64,000 nucleotides of DNA, from the NCBI GenBank assembly GCA_021292105.1, contig CM037863.1, positions 9,240,085 through 9,304,084 of the forward strand, written 5' to 3'. The first letter of the stretch is position 1, and every line of letters starts with the position of its first letter. A model generated the notes under the pieces. It saw nothing but the letters and a program-made list of their open reading frames with translations. It was not told where the DNA came from and searched no databases. Positions 36,960 to 49,019 of the stretch are shown here, piece after piece. This DNA is from Anadara kagoshimensis. Lineage: Eukaryota; Mollusca; Bivalvia; Arcoida; Arcidae. The position numbers and the translations under genes are program-made.

Positions 36960-37471
36960 CATAAAAATAACAATAAAACAGTAACAAAACAAGATTACTA
37001 AAAACGTAATAAAATGTGTGAAATAGCACTTTGTCCGTTGTTACTTTTTACGGTATGTTATCCTAACAGTTCTAGTTATTAACCTTTGACCTTCTGATTT
37101 TCCCTCAATGACCATGAGGACCTGTCAATCAGTGTCACATTTCTTGACCGAGCGGAATCAGAACATTTCGGTTTCCGGAACTGCACGATTGGTTTTCGCC
37201 GGATATTGACCAACGCTTGTCCGTTTGGTAACCATATGGCAACTCATTTCACGGTATGACGTCACTTCCCATAAATGACATAATTTATTAATATTGCACT
37301 GTCGTTTGGGATTCATCCCTTCACGGCCAATCTGTTACTGTCGGCATTCTGAAATAAACCAAGAACATTTGATAAGTAATTTGTTGGTAAGGAAATATCT
37401 TGAAATATATTGAATCAAAGATAACAGTATTGCAATGTTCCAGCATCATACAATTTCAATTTCACTCTGTT

Positions 37472-37512
37472 TTTTTAATTAATTAATTAATTAATTAATT
37501 AATTGATTGATT

Positions 37513-37547
<35 letters not shown>

Positions 37548-37660
37548 TTCATTTATTTATTATTAGTATCATTAGTATTATCCGTTCAAATAAGTATCCC
37601 ATATTACTGGACCGTAACGTGGTCCATTGGACTGTGTGTATGCATTCTCAGTTCATGTAT
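37472..37660. repeat. TTAA/TTTA microsatellite plus shared 72-bp module
   Basis: TTAA and TTTA runs followed by CAAATAAGTATCCCATATTA ... TGCATTCTCAGTTCATGTAT (37587-37660). The same array-plus-module order recurs at 45562-45730 with one mismatch in the last 72 bases. On the minus strand this looks like a retroposon body with a TAAA tail. Confidence 0.7.
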
Positions 37661-37665
37661 TTATT
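37660..37665 (-). other. Candidate polyadenylation signal of the three-finger osr form
   Basis: AATAAA on the minus strand about 130 bases after the in-frame stop at 37795. It sits at the edge of a repeat module that also occurs in intron 1 (45657-45730), so it may belong to that module. Confidence 0.3.
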
Positions 37666-37794
37666 GCTTTCATTGATTATTTTACATGGATACGTCCTAA
37701 TATGTGACATTGTAACCATTCAAATATGACAGGTTAATCATGTGTGCATAGAACGAAGGACCGTGATTGAACCTATGGTATTCATAAATAACAC

Positions 37795-37903
37795 TTACTT
37801 ACTTACTTCATGTGTAGCTTTATGAACAGCTAACGTCCTGGCTTGACAAAATCCTTTACCACATTTTGTACATTTAAATGGCTTCTCTTTGGAATGGATA
37901 TAT
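37795..37903 (-). CDS. osr: osr coding exon 5 (end of finger 2, finger 3, stop or splice donor)
   Basis: The acceptor TATAATTACAG ends at 37904. The exon supplies the last histidine of finger 2 (YIHSKEKPF) and the whole of finger 3. After HKATHE the sequence is GTAAGTAAGTAAGTG, which reads V-S-K-stop (stop 37797-37795). It is also a string of overlapping splice donors, the best at 37806/37805 in phase 0. Reading through ends the protein at 291 residues with three fingers. Splicing at 37806 would allow extra fingers, as in Bowl and Sob. I found no further finger-coding exon at lower coordinates by eye. Confidence 0.9.
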
Positions 37904-38572
37904 CTGTAATTATAGAAAACAAATATGTTGATTGATTGACTGATTGATTGATTGATTGATTGATTTAATGAGGTTTTACTTCCCAGACAAGAATATTTCA
38001 CTTATATTGAGACATCACAAGCTTTAGACAAAGTGGCAAAGATTTCGACCTTTGATGTGCACTCTGGGCGATGATTTTTAAGGTCTCTTCCAAAGGGTCC
38101 AAACAAATTAATGTTTCAATCACATAAATAATCAGTGCACTGATAATTCTGCCGTTAGGTGTCGCTTCATATTTGGTTTAAAGCAAATACAAAACCATCA
38201 ATCTTAAAATAGTATTTAATAACCATAGATCTGTTTTAGAAATTTACATGGAGATATAACCCATGTGACTTCCAGTGTCTAAGTTTAAAATTTGTGGGTA
38301 ACTAAAATTGAAAAGGGGAGGTAATACATCAGCGATACGAGGGAGATAACCAATCTGGCTTACCTATGATCTCGGAGATGATCTTGTCTTCTGAAGGCTT
38401 TACCACAGATGTCACAAGGGAAGGGTCTCTCATCAGTATGTGTTCTCTCGTGTATCAATAGGTTGTAGGACTTGGAGAAATGTCTACCACAATAGTTACA
38501 AATATACTCCTTCTTGGCTCTAAAGAAAAAAAAGATAATACATGTATTTCTTATTGACATTGAATCTTACTT

Positions 38573-38616
<44 letters not shown>

Positions 38617-38880
38617 TCCAGTGTTTGAACTGGGAACAATTATTATTACTTCCATTTTCTACTAAATGGAGAATGGGGACACCTCGAACGATGGGGACAA
38701 GTCTCGCCTCTAAATCTATAGTCGGTTGGTTGAAAATCTCTAAAAACGCTATTTTCAATGGAGTAGGGTTGAGTAGTGTAGGGACATTTACTATTGTCCA
38801 TAAAAAACTATCCTTGTTTGCAGGTACATTGTAAACTTACTACTCTCTATCCTACTAATCTCACATTTTACAATGTTAAT

Positions 38881-38948
<68 letters not shown>

Positions 38949-41900
38949 AGTTACCGTTTATACGCAGACAACAAATGAAAAGAGGATGACACATCTTTGC
39001 CTACACATAATTTTATTTAATTTGCTATTTAATTGAGAGACACAGGATTTTAACATTACATAAGTAGCCTGTCAACCAGACAGATAGACACACTTAGGGA
39101 ACTTCAGCAGGTCAAGGTCAATATTTAAATATTATTAATTAAAAAAAATAAAATAAATATTTACCGTTTTGGTCTTCGACCACGTGGTTTGTCTGTGGGG
39201 TAAGACTGGCATTTTGTTAGGGACACGGGCACGCTGAACGAACCAACTGGTGTTTTATACCTGAAATTTTAGAATTAAAAAGTAAGTTTTAAATTTTTAA
39301 CCCAATTCACTAGTGTGGACATTCCATTGTAAGTCTGTGCTTAATCTGCATTCACAATTATAAATGTGAACGAATTGGATTTATATCCCAATTTTAGATG
39401 ATTTTATTTATATCTAGATTTCACCAGAAAATTACAAAAACTTCATGCAATAAGAGGTGTGGTCTTTTTAGAAACTGAACTCACCATAACATCGAACGCC
39501 CTCCAAACAACTCTCCACCCCTACCCCCACTTGAAAATTATTTCAGATGCAAAATAGCTGCGCGATGGGGGGTTAAAATTGAGGGTGCACAGTAATGATA
39601 AGAATACATTCTCTAAAGAAGCTAATAGAAAAAGGAACCTTATTGGTCTAATGGTCTAAACTTATTGCTTATGGGTCACAGAACCTCCCGCCATGTAGGT
39701 TAAAATTCTACTCGGTCAGATCCTAGTGAAAAACGTTAGTCATTTCGCTTGATGAATGCAAGTGTTTTTCTCGGAGTGACAGGTTTCTTCTGTCCAAAAA
39801 CTGTCCGCCTAGATATGTGAAAGAATCCTGATTAGGGAGGAAAATGTCATTACATAAACCCACATGAATTTTTTTACATGAACACCCAATGTTAGTCATT
39901 TTATTCCCAAATAAATGCAAAGTTTTTAGTTTTAAGGTGTTGTGTATTGTTTTTAAAACGTACACACATTAAAACAGACACTCATGATGACTTCATATAA
40001 TAGATATTTAAATATGATTTCAGTCATTGAAATAAAGTATTTATTTCGTAAACAACTGTTTTCCAATCTTACAGAGCAAAAAACTTAGAATATTCAATTT
40101 CTGGATATAATTTTAGGGTATTTGAAATTCTTCAAATTTATTTTTAATTATGAATAAAATATACACCCCATTCCCTAGAATTTTTGATAATATGTTTTCC
40201 GTCATAAATTGCAAAGATAAAAATCAAAACTTTTTCACAGCATTGCCACACAATAAGGATCAACATGCATATAAAATACAATGTGCTTTTTCCTGTTAAG
40301 GGGAGATCACTCTAATTAAAAATATAGAAAAATGAATTTTAAAAAAATGGTGGGAAAAAGTAATGTATCTTTTATGGTGTTTTTTGTGAAATATTTCACG
40401 ATTTCTTTTGAAGTTAAAATAAAATAAATTGAAATAGCTGTATAATTTAATATCAAATATAAAGACAATTTAATACTAGAAAAATATTTTTCTCATTTAG
40501 TAAAAAAAAAAAGTGCTAAAAACTCATTTTTCGGTTCCAATATTTTCTTTCAGAAGTGTCACATCTATTCATCATCGATGAATTTTTTAAAAAAGTCTAT
40601 TTTTCGCTTTAAATATTTTACCTCAGGCTTTCCAGGTATTTGATATATTCCAGAGCATGGCTAACTATCATGGGTTCTTTGTCGGATTTAGAATGGTCCT
40701 CGTCTGAATCCGTTTCCAAGTTTCTGGCTAGGTTTGCAAAATCAAACCGAGGCTTTGGCACCGTTTCTTTCTCTTCTGCAAAAGAAGATTTTAAAAAATC
40801 GTGCAATAATTTCACAATATAATATAACAAACGAATTATTTTAAACATTTGAAAAAATTGTTCTATTAATTTCATTCGAATATATATAGTTTGGTTTTTG
40901 AACGCAACCCCACCCATCTTCGCTTCAATAAAACTAAGTATTTTTTAAATCTGTTTTTTTTAATATGAACTTGATTTGTACTGTTTTATATATTGAATAT
41001 TTTTAGAATTTAAAAGAAAACCGACAAAAAAAACAGAGAAGTTTTTGTGAAATTATTTGCAAAATGTAGGGATTTTCCGACATTACCTTCTTGTACGAAA
41101 TAACTGTAATTTGAAACAATACATTCCCGGAGTTTTTCTTCAAAGTAGCTCTGATTGCTATCTGATTTATCTGAAGCATATTTTTATTTTCACACGATTT
41201 TATAAAGTGTATCCACGCCCCTAATTTGTACAATAACAAAGAGGCTCGTTAACAAGGCCCAACGATAAACCATCCCCCAACAACAGACGACAATTCAAAT
41301 ATTTCCTATTTGTGAAATTAAAATACCTCCATGTCCGTTGTGATAATCTTATCTATTCGGAAAATATTGTAAATCTTGACCTTTTTCTTATTATATATGC
41401 AAAGTTCAAGGCCTTTTTGATACAGTTGCTCAATTTCTAGTAAATTTCATTGGACAACGTATGTGTTTACAACAAAAACTGACTGACACATTGAGGACGC
41501 CATCTTGGAAAAAAGCCTGTTCGCTTCAGATAATTTCATCTAAGTTCACACCATAACAAAACTACTCTAAGATACTTGTCTCAATGAAATTGGACTAATT
41601 CTAGTGTTATTTACTTTAAAATCTAGGACTTCTGAGAAACTGAAAATATAAACTCCAGTTGCCATCTTGCGGGGAAAATGCGTTTCTTATGTGACCTCAT
41701 ACTCACTGAAAGCTAAATGTTTATACTCAGAAAGACATAAATTTATCACGGATTTATTCGTTTATTATTTATTTTTATATTATTTGTTGTTGTCCCAGAT
41801 TTTAATTAAGGGATGGTAAGTGCCAGAGTTGGGACTACTGGACTCACTTGTCGTGTAACCATAGGGCAGTTTTGCAATAAACACTTTACTATTATTTAAC

Positions 41901-43664
41901 ACATGTAGGTATAAGCTGTTTTTACACGAAATGTATTCATTTCAGAAAAAAATGTCTAAATTTCAATTTTCTGAAAGATTGATAAAATTCGGGTTATCAT
42001 CGTTTGCATCTAAGTAAGACGCTCTATCAGAACCCCAAGCTTCTGCATTTAAGTCGGTTATATACATATGTCAGGGCAATTGACTTGGAGTGATTTTGAT
42101 TGTCAGGGCAACTAACTAAAGTCAAAAACTTTAAACTGGTCGCTGGCTTGTCAAGCGGCAATATTTTCATGAAAATGTGCATTCCAGTGTAGTTGTCCGA
42201 CAGGTTTTGTATTAGAGGACAAACAACTCCGAGTAAAAATTTTAATTTTGATCAAACCTCATCATCCTAACTACAATAATTCCACAGTTAACATGCATTT
42301 CTTTTTACATTCATTTTACAGTTTAGAGATTTTATGCCAAGACGTTCATGAAACAACTCATGTCAAAAGTTTTGGTTGCCGTTTCGTCACTCAGTAGCAT
42401 TTTCTGGAAATTGACATTCTTTATACGCATTTCAGTATTTTGTCTGACATACTTTGTATGAGAGAAAAAATAAGTTTAATTGATCGCTGCCTCGTCGCCC
42501 AGTACTATGTGTCTGGAAATGGGTCTCTAGTATATATGTCTGACAGATTTTGTATGAGAGGACCAACAACTCGAGTCAAACAAATTAATTGATCGCTGCC
42601 TCGTCACCCAGTTCCATTTGTCTGGAAATGGGCGATCTTTATACTCATTTCAGTACAGTTAATTGAAAGAGAAATTTAGTATGACAGAGTCAAAAAATTT
42701 AAGTTAAACTTATCCCCCAGTAGAATCTTCTTAACACGGGTCTCTTTTATACAGATTTCAGTACAGTTGACTAAAAGATTGATTGTATGACAAATTAAAA
42801 AAAAGTTAAAACTGCTCGCTGCCTCGTCGCTCGTTAGTGTTTTCTTTAAAATAATTGAACGAGAGATTTTACGAGACAAATCTTTAAAAACTGTTCGATT
42901 CATCACTCGGTACTATTTTCTTTAAAATATGCATTTCAGTACAATTGAACGAGATATCAGTTTACGAGAGTCAAAAATTTTAAAACTGCTCGCTGCCTCG
43001 TCACACAATAGTATTTTCTTTAAAATATGCATTTCAGTACAATTGAACGAGAGATTTTACGAGAGTCAAAACTTTTAAAACTGCTCACCGCTTCGTCACT
43101 TGGTAGTATTTTCTTTAAAATATGCATTTCAGTACAATTGAACGAGAGATTTTACGAGAGTCAAAACTTTTAAAACAGCTCGCTGCCTCGTCACTCGGTA
43201 ATATTTTCTTTAAAATGTGCATTTCAGTACAATTGAAAGAAAGATTTTACGAGAGTCAATGATTTTAAAACTGCTCGCTGCCTCGTCGTTCGGTAGTATT
43301 TTCTTTAAAAGATGCATTTCAGTACAGTTGAACGAGAGATTTTACGAGAGTCACAGAGTCAATGATTTTAAAACTGCTCGTCACCTCGTCACTTGGTAGT
43401 ATTTTCTGGTAAGAGAGGATGAACGTGATCGCTGATATCCTGAGAACGGTATAAACGGAAACCCTGCGTGCTACTATGTACATAACATTATAACTTGATC
43501 GATAAATTATGAAGTGATAAACACTATCGATTGATTACTACCGGGTACGAGATATTTCCCGCCAGTTTCCAGAAATTATCATTAAAATCATGTTTAATCA
43601 CTGAGTTGCTAAAAAACGAACTGATTTGACATTAAATGCAATACAGTTAAAAGAGAGTGTGTTT

Positions 43665-43718
<54 letters not shown>

Positions 43719-43765
43719 AGTGTGTTGTCTTGATTGTCTTGTAGCAACTTTTTACTGTGCATTTA

Positions 43766-43812
<47 letters not shown>

Positions 43813-43859
43813 AGTGTGTTGTCTTGATTGTCTTGTAGCAACTTTTTACTGTGCATTTA

Positions 43860-43912
<53 letters not shown>

Positions 43913-43959
43913 AGTGTGTTGTCTTGATTGTCTTGTAGCAACTTTTTACTGTGCATTTA

Positions 43960-44004
<45 letters not shown>

Positions 44005-44053
44005 AGTGTGTTGTCTTGATTGTCTTGTAGCAACTTTTTACTGTGCATTTAAC

Positions 44054-44112
<59 letters not shown>

Positions 44113-45570
44113 GGAATTACTGAAAATTGGACACCCACCCCCACCCACTCCTGAAACCATTCACGTTTTATTTTTTCTTGATTTTCTTTACAATTAACTA
44201 AAATCTTTGTTTTTCTGTTCTTCTGTCTTTTTACTTATCTTCAGATAGAACCCTTCAAAATTAGTTTGTTTATTGTCATGGCACGAATATATTTTGCTTT
44301 TAATTTCCTATTACTATGAAGCTAGCATGTTACTTTTTCTATTCTACTCGTTTCTTTAAAAAAGCATTTATTTATTTTATTTTATTTTATTTTATTTTAT
44401 TTTTATTTTATTTATTTATTATTTATTTATTTATTTATTATTTATTTATTTATTTATTCTTTACAGAATATTCAATACAGAGAGTGTACATGCGGAAACT
44501 CTACTTTCAAGAATTTTCAATAATATTCAATCCAGCGACACTTTATGAAACTGTACTTGCATTGTATCAGACATCCTTTTGTTCAGACATGATATGTAAA
44601 CGGGAAGCGAAATGACCAATAGTCAGTGGTCACTTCTGGTCCGGTAGACAATCATTTAGTTTAGTTAGTCATTAAGGATGTGCGCATATTGTTATGCATG
44701 TTCATCAAATTTTCATGTTTACGTTTAATATTTCCTCAATTTTGACATATCTATGCAGAAAATATATTTATCGATCTAAAGAACCCTTACCCTCCTTAAA
44801 AACCATTCAGATGTAGTGTGAAACCTTTTTAAATTTTCCTCCCAAAATATATTTGATGTTTATTGTGTATTTCACAAGTCTCACCCCAATCCCACCCCAT
44901 CCACATTCCAGTCTATCCTCATTCCTTTTCAAGCAATTTCGGAATTCTTATTGCTTTATTTTCGATATATGTGTTTTTGAAAAATGAACTTAGCAAACTT
45001 GTTACCAAAACTTCATCATCTCCGGTTTAATTGGAATTGTTCATCTACGCAGTCATGATGCAGTTTTCCCTATAGCACGAAATGTCTTCATCACAAGCAT
45101 CATGACACCCCCTCCCCAGTAATGCAGTATAACAAAATAAAATAAAGTTTACATGTCTTGAATGTTTAAAACACCACCGTTTAATAAAACGCTGGCAATG
45201 CAGAAATCATTCAAGACTTGAGAACTCAAAGAGTAATCACAGACTACATACATGATAACTCTTATTATTTAAATATTCCGGAGAGGTCATTTTTTTCAGT
45301 TGGGGCTGTATTGCCCTTCTATTTCAAAGACAAAACATAATCAGTACACGTTAACATATAATGTTAAAATATAGACTTTGGGATTTTCGATAAAATGCAG
45401 TGAATTATTTTAGATACATCTTAATCGACACTGGTTCATATTATTTATTTATTCAAAACTACAAATTGTGAGGGGGCTAATTTATGTGCTAGTTGTGTAC
45501 TTTATTGCACATCACACAATAACGGTTATCTTTTTTAAAAAGCATTCATTGACATTTGATTTTACTCTCT

Positions 45571-45633
<63 letters not shown>

Positions 45634-45823
45634 TTAGTATCATAAGTATTATTCGTCAAATAAGTATCCCATATTACTGGACCGTAACGTGGTCCATTGG
45701 ACTGTGTGCATGCATTCTCAGTTCATGTATATAAAAATAAAGAAAAGGACAAAAAGACGGGACCCTTTTTTCAAACTAAACTAATACACATGCACACATC
45801 GGGTTTTGTAAACTCGAAATTTG

Positions 45824-45863
<40 letters not shown>

Positions 45864-46462
45864 GATAATATCATATGCTATTTTAAAATCTTATAAAATG
45901 ATATAATTTTAATTACAACACAATAAATATCCTGTATTATTGATAAACAGAATTAAAATTTATTTCTTCCTCAATAACTTACAAATGCGAGGAACTCGTA
46001 ATCCGATTAAATTATAATCGTACGTCATTAATTTCCTCATAAAATCTAGATTCCCATCCGATTTTCTCCGGCTGTTTTAATTTCTATTAATTTCCCTATA
46101 ATCTGTTTATTTTCTTCCGATTTTTGTTTATCCGTAAGAAATTTAAAATTCAGTTTAAATCAAGATATTTGAATTGTCGTGTGTTCAAGTTAATTTTGAA
46201 TTAATTATTTCAGTGAATTTTAAATGCATAATTTCAGTGAAGTTTGGGGGCACTATTTATGCAACTTTTAGGTGCGCCCTTTCAGTGAATTTTAAATGCA
46301 TTATTTTAATGATTCGTTTACGCATTTTTTCAGTGAATGTTGAATGTACTATTTTGGCAATACTTTTAAATGTAAAAAAAAAACTATATGTGTACGTTTT
46401 TGCTATCAGCAAAATTGGAAACAACAACTTGCAGGAAAAAAAAACCAGTTTTATTTTTATCT

Positions 46463-46497
<35 letters not shown>

Positions 46498-46521
46498 TTA
46501 TTTATTTATATATATATAAAT

Positions 46522-46584
<63 letters not shown>

Positions 46585-48126
46585 TTATACATTGCATTTA
46601 ATGTATTTCTGCAGACAAGAAATAATAGTTCATTATTTAATTACATATGTATTTCTCAAAATTTCTCAACACACCGTTTCCTTGACGATAATAATTAATA
46701 TTTTTAGGCGTAAACATATGCATATGCATAATATGCATTTTTGTTTATTGAAAAGTCAGCTGTACCTTGTCATGACACAATTATGAAATTGTATAAAATT
46801 TGATATAGGCAATTTGCATATCTTACATACATCTTACATAAATAGCAACGGAATTGTTTTTAAATCTTAACAAATATTAATTTATCATTTTAAAATATAT
46901 TTTCAATAATGACAAAACATTCGTATTTAAAGTATATATTCTTTAACTTCTCAAAACTCTAGTTAATTCGGCCCAGATCAGACCAGACACAATGGTTAGC
47001 TGTTGTCATCAGTGAAATGATGTATATTGTATGCGAATTTACGTTCGAATTTGCATATTGTGTTGATTTCTGGTTTCAGAGTCGAACACAATGGACATCT
47101 GACAGGCAGACCAGTCAGTGAACCATTGTTTCTGACAATAAAATCATGTATATTTCCAATATATGTATATTCGATGTCTGAAGATTGTCAGTGGCATACG
47201 TTTTTCAGTTAGTTGCCATCCATAATTTTATGTAATCTAAATACACGGGGTTTTATTTTTGATTTGGCGAAATTTTTACATTATTAATAATATTATTATT
47301 ATTGTTGTTGTTAAATGATGCAGATGCAGAAGAATTGCTGCATTCAAAATTTCCAATATTTTTTTCCAAGTCACATGAGAATGTTTAGGCAACTCCCAAA
47401 ATAATGCAATAATGCATTCAAAACTTTAATTAATTTTTTAAGGTCACATAAGCGTGTATTGTGAAATTTTGTATTGATTGTTTAAGAATTGGCAGTACTG
47501 ATGCATACTGTTCCAAATTTTTAGCCTGTTTAAAAATCGGCAACATATTTCATTATGCAAAATTAAAATTTTTAACTTTCAAAAACAGTTTCAGTGTAAG
47601 GTTGAAAATGGCTGCTACATTAGAGTGTTATGTTCGAAACAGATGCAGTTTTTAAAAGACAAAAATCAGTTTCTAAGAGACCATATAAATTAGATAATAA
47701 ATAAAATTTAATAAATATAAAATTATAATAAAATAAATTTAAGATATTTAAATTTACAAACTTACCTTTCAATGATCTTGGTGGTGTAAATTCTTTTTCT
47801 GGTGAGGAAAATTCCGTGGAATCGGATAAACTTCCATTAAGATATGCCGTCCTAGATAAATCCAGTCCCTGTGATGAGGTGCTTGAACAGTTGGGAGACA
47901 ATGAGCAGTCCTTTCTGTATCCGTATTGATAGCAAGGAGAACACCGGAGCGACTTAAAGTAAAGTGAGCTATACGGTGACGATGAATAAACGTAACTCTG
48001 AAGATGTGAGACCCTTGGGTCGGGTAAAGACAGACACTGTGTGGATGTCTTAAGATCTGGGTATGTCAGTGCAGAGGCTGTGGGGAGCCAGGTGTATGGT
48101 CGTGGGTACAAAGGAAAACTTGTCAT
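37795..48126 (-). CDS. osr: Odd-skipped-related C2H2 zinc-finger transcription factor (five coding exons)
   Basis: Joined coding exons are 48126-47766, 40775-40622, 39260-39165, 38519-38364 and 37903-37795. All introns have GT-AG ends and the phases agree, giving 288 codons to the end of finger 3 and 291 to the first stop. The N-terminal 120 residues are rich in Tyr, Ser and Pro. Residues 127-137 read [11 protein letters not shown], a segment conserved in vertebrate OSR1/OSR2. A basic GRRPKRAKKEY linker leads into three C2H2 fingers: C211/C214/H227/H231, C239/C242/H255/H259 and C267/C270/H283/H287. The phrases [38 protein letters not shown] and [12 protein letters not shown] are signatures of the Odd-skipped family. 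Family members are nuclear DNA-binding regulators in gut, mesoderm, excretory and joint development. The length matches vertebrate OSR proteins (about 265-312 residues). Fly Bowl and Sob have five fingers, so a further exon is possible. Orthology is firm; exon 1 rests on splice sites and frame. Confidence 0.93.
37930..38110 (-). mobile_element. GATT run and SINE family A fragment in osr intron 4
   Basis: A GATT microsatellite (37930-37966) followed by a reverse SINE tail (TTTTACTTCCCAGACAAGAA) and body (GTCTCTTCCAAAGGGTCC). It ends before the tRNA head. Confidence 0.6.
38364..38519 (-). CDS. osr: osr coding exon 4 (zinc finger 1 and most of finger 2)
   Basis: The acceptor TTTTCTTTAG ends at 38520; the donor ATAG|GTAAG is at 38364/38363. 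It encodes residues 205-255. Finger 1 is complete (C-X2-C-X12-H-X3-H); finger 2 has both cysteines and its first histidine. The HTDERPF linker between the fingers is the Odd-family form of the TGEKP linker. The following intron splits finger 2 between its two histidines. Confidence 0.95.
38578..38945. repeat. GA microsatellites in osr intron 3
   Basis: GA runs at 38578-38612 and 38892-38945, the second preceded by an AC run, separated by ordinary intron sequence. Frames over them are artefacts. Confidence 0.95.
39165..39260 (-). CDS. osr: osr coding exon 3 (linker, basic stretch)
   Basis: A 96-base exon with acceptor AAATTTCAG|G at 39261/39260 and donor AACG|GTAAAT at 39165/39164. It encodes residues 173-203 plus split codons: a Pro/Ser/Val-rich linker ending in basic GRRPK(R), which abuts finger 1 in the position of GRLPSKTKKEF in vertebrate OSR. 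It was found by its splice sites and phase (one base needed on entry, two left on exit). Confidence 0.85.
39640..39722 (+). mobile_element. Decayed tRNA-like SINE head in osr intron 2
   Basis: TTGGTCTAATGGTCTAAAC resembles box A; TAGGTTAAAATTCTACTCGG resembles box B. Confidence 0.4.
40622..40775 (-). CDS. osr: osr coding exon 2 (PRFDFANLA motif)
   Basis: The acceptor TCTTTTGCAG ends at 40776 and the donor GAG|GTAAAA lies at 40622/40621. It encodes residues 121-172. The [11 protein letters not shown] stretch matches the equivalent position of vertebrate OSR proteins. An acidic run ([14 protein letters not shown]) and a predicted helix ([12 protein letters not shown]) follow; these are not family features I recognise. 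The intron upstream is about 7.0 kb. Confidence 0.88.
42340..43410. repeat. 95-bp satellite in osr intron 1
   Basis: GCATTTCAGTACAATTGAAC starts at 42931, 43029, 43124, 43219 and 43314. Each is followed by GATTTTACGAGAGTCAA and CTGCTCGCTGCCTCGTCACT. More diverged units extend down to about 42340. Confidence 0.85.
43670..44105. repeat. Compound GA satellite in osr intron 1
   Basis: Five GA arrays (about 30-50 bases each) alternate with four near-identical ~62-base spacers (CAGTGTGTTGTCTTGATTGT ... CTGTGCATTTAACACA). Spacers begin at about 43717, 43811, 43911 and 44003. Confidence 0.92.
44368..44459. repeat. TTTTA/TTTA microsatellite
   Basis: TTTTA units grading into TTTA. Confidence 0.95.
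45562..45730. repeat. TTTA microsatellite plus shared 72-bp module
   Basis: TTTA run (45562-45634), then CAAATAAGTATCCCATATTA to CATGTAT (45657-45730), matching 37587-37660. Confidence 0.75.
45827..45857. repeat. AT microsatellite
   Basis: About 15 TA units. Confidence 0.95.
46459..46586. repeat. TTTA microsatellite
   Basis: Long TTTA run, interrupted once by a TATATA stretch. Confidence 0.95.
47766..48126 (-). CDS. osr: osr coding exon 1 (start codon, N-terminal region)
   Basis: Begins [18 protein letters not shown] and encodes residues 1-120 plus one base. It is rich in Tyr, Ser, Pro and Leu, as in OSR N-termini, with no recognised domain. The donor AAAG|GTAAGT at 47766/47765 leaves phase 1, matching exon 2. 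The exon extends 34 bases upstream of the ATG to an acceptor (AAATTTCAG, ending at 48161), so at least one non-coding exon lies upstream. The chosen ATG is the first in this exon. Confidence 0.8.
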
Positions 48127-48478
48127 CTTTCCAGTTATACTGATAACTGCTAAAGTCTATCTGAAATTTAAATGAAAACATATCTTAGATCATGTCAATT
48201 CAAACTTTTAATAATTTAATTTAATTAATCTGTTCATGAAAATATCAGAATTTGTGAAAATTAAAAAAAAAAAAAAAAGATTTTGAAGCATTTCTACACT
48301 TTTCAATTAATTTTATAATGAAAATTTTTAATTTTTAAAACGAGAAAAATATGAAGAAACTTCAATATCAATTTTATATAAATTTGTATATCTTATGAGT
48401 GTATGCTTTTAGAAATGAATTGAATTGAATTCACGAAAAGGTTTTTGTTTTTACAATCTTGATATTAGATTGCAATAA

Positions 48479-48530
48479 GAATAATAATAAATAATAATAA
48501 TAATAATATAATAATAATAATAATAATAAA
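48479..48530. repeat. AAT microsatellite
   Basis: AAT run in the intron between the non-coding first exon and coding exon 1 of osr. Confidence 0.9.
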
Positions 48531-48775
48531 TTGTATCATTTTTGCTCTAAAAGTTTTTATCTAAGTAAAATACTGATTGTAAATGAAAGCGTGTAAATAA
48601 ATTGTATGACTAATAAGAAAAAAATTAATTGCAGAATTTTAAAAGTTCAACAATAATTTTAAATGGATTTAATATTCATTCATTGAAATAAACAAATGCA
48701 ATTTAGATGTTACCAATTTTGATTGAAACAACAAAACAAAACAAGCTTACAAAAAAATACCTAAATCTATGAATG

Positions 48776-48777
48776 CA

Positions 48778-48856
<79 letters not shown>
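48776..48856. repeat. TAAA microsatellite
   Basis: About 20 TAAA units in the 5' intron of osr. Confidence 0.95.
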
Positions 48857-48857
<1 letters not shown>

Positions 48858-49019
48858 ACTACATTTAAGAAAATAGAATAGTTAATACATAATTGAAAAT
48901 ATGCATAATAATTAATATAATCAAATTAGCACATGCCAATATTTCATGGATTACACTATGCATACAGATACATTTAAAAATTGTTTCAATTTTTTAAATT
49001 CAGAAAATTCAAATCTTAC

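Noticed and set aside
31956-37794. Extra osr exon with zinc fingers 4 and 5
   Set aside because: Scanned by eye for the conserved Bowl/Sob finger 4-5 pattern on the minus strand; none found. A systematic profile search would be decisive.
46174-46698. 174-codon frame rich in Leu/Phe/Ile/Tyr
   Set aside because: Most of it is translation of a TTTA microsatellite within osr intron 1.
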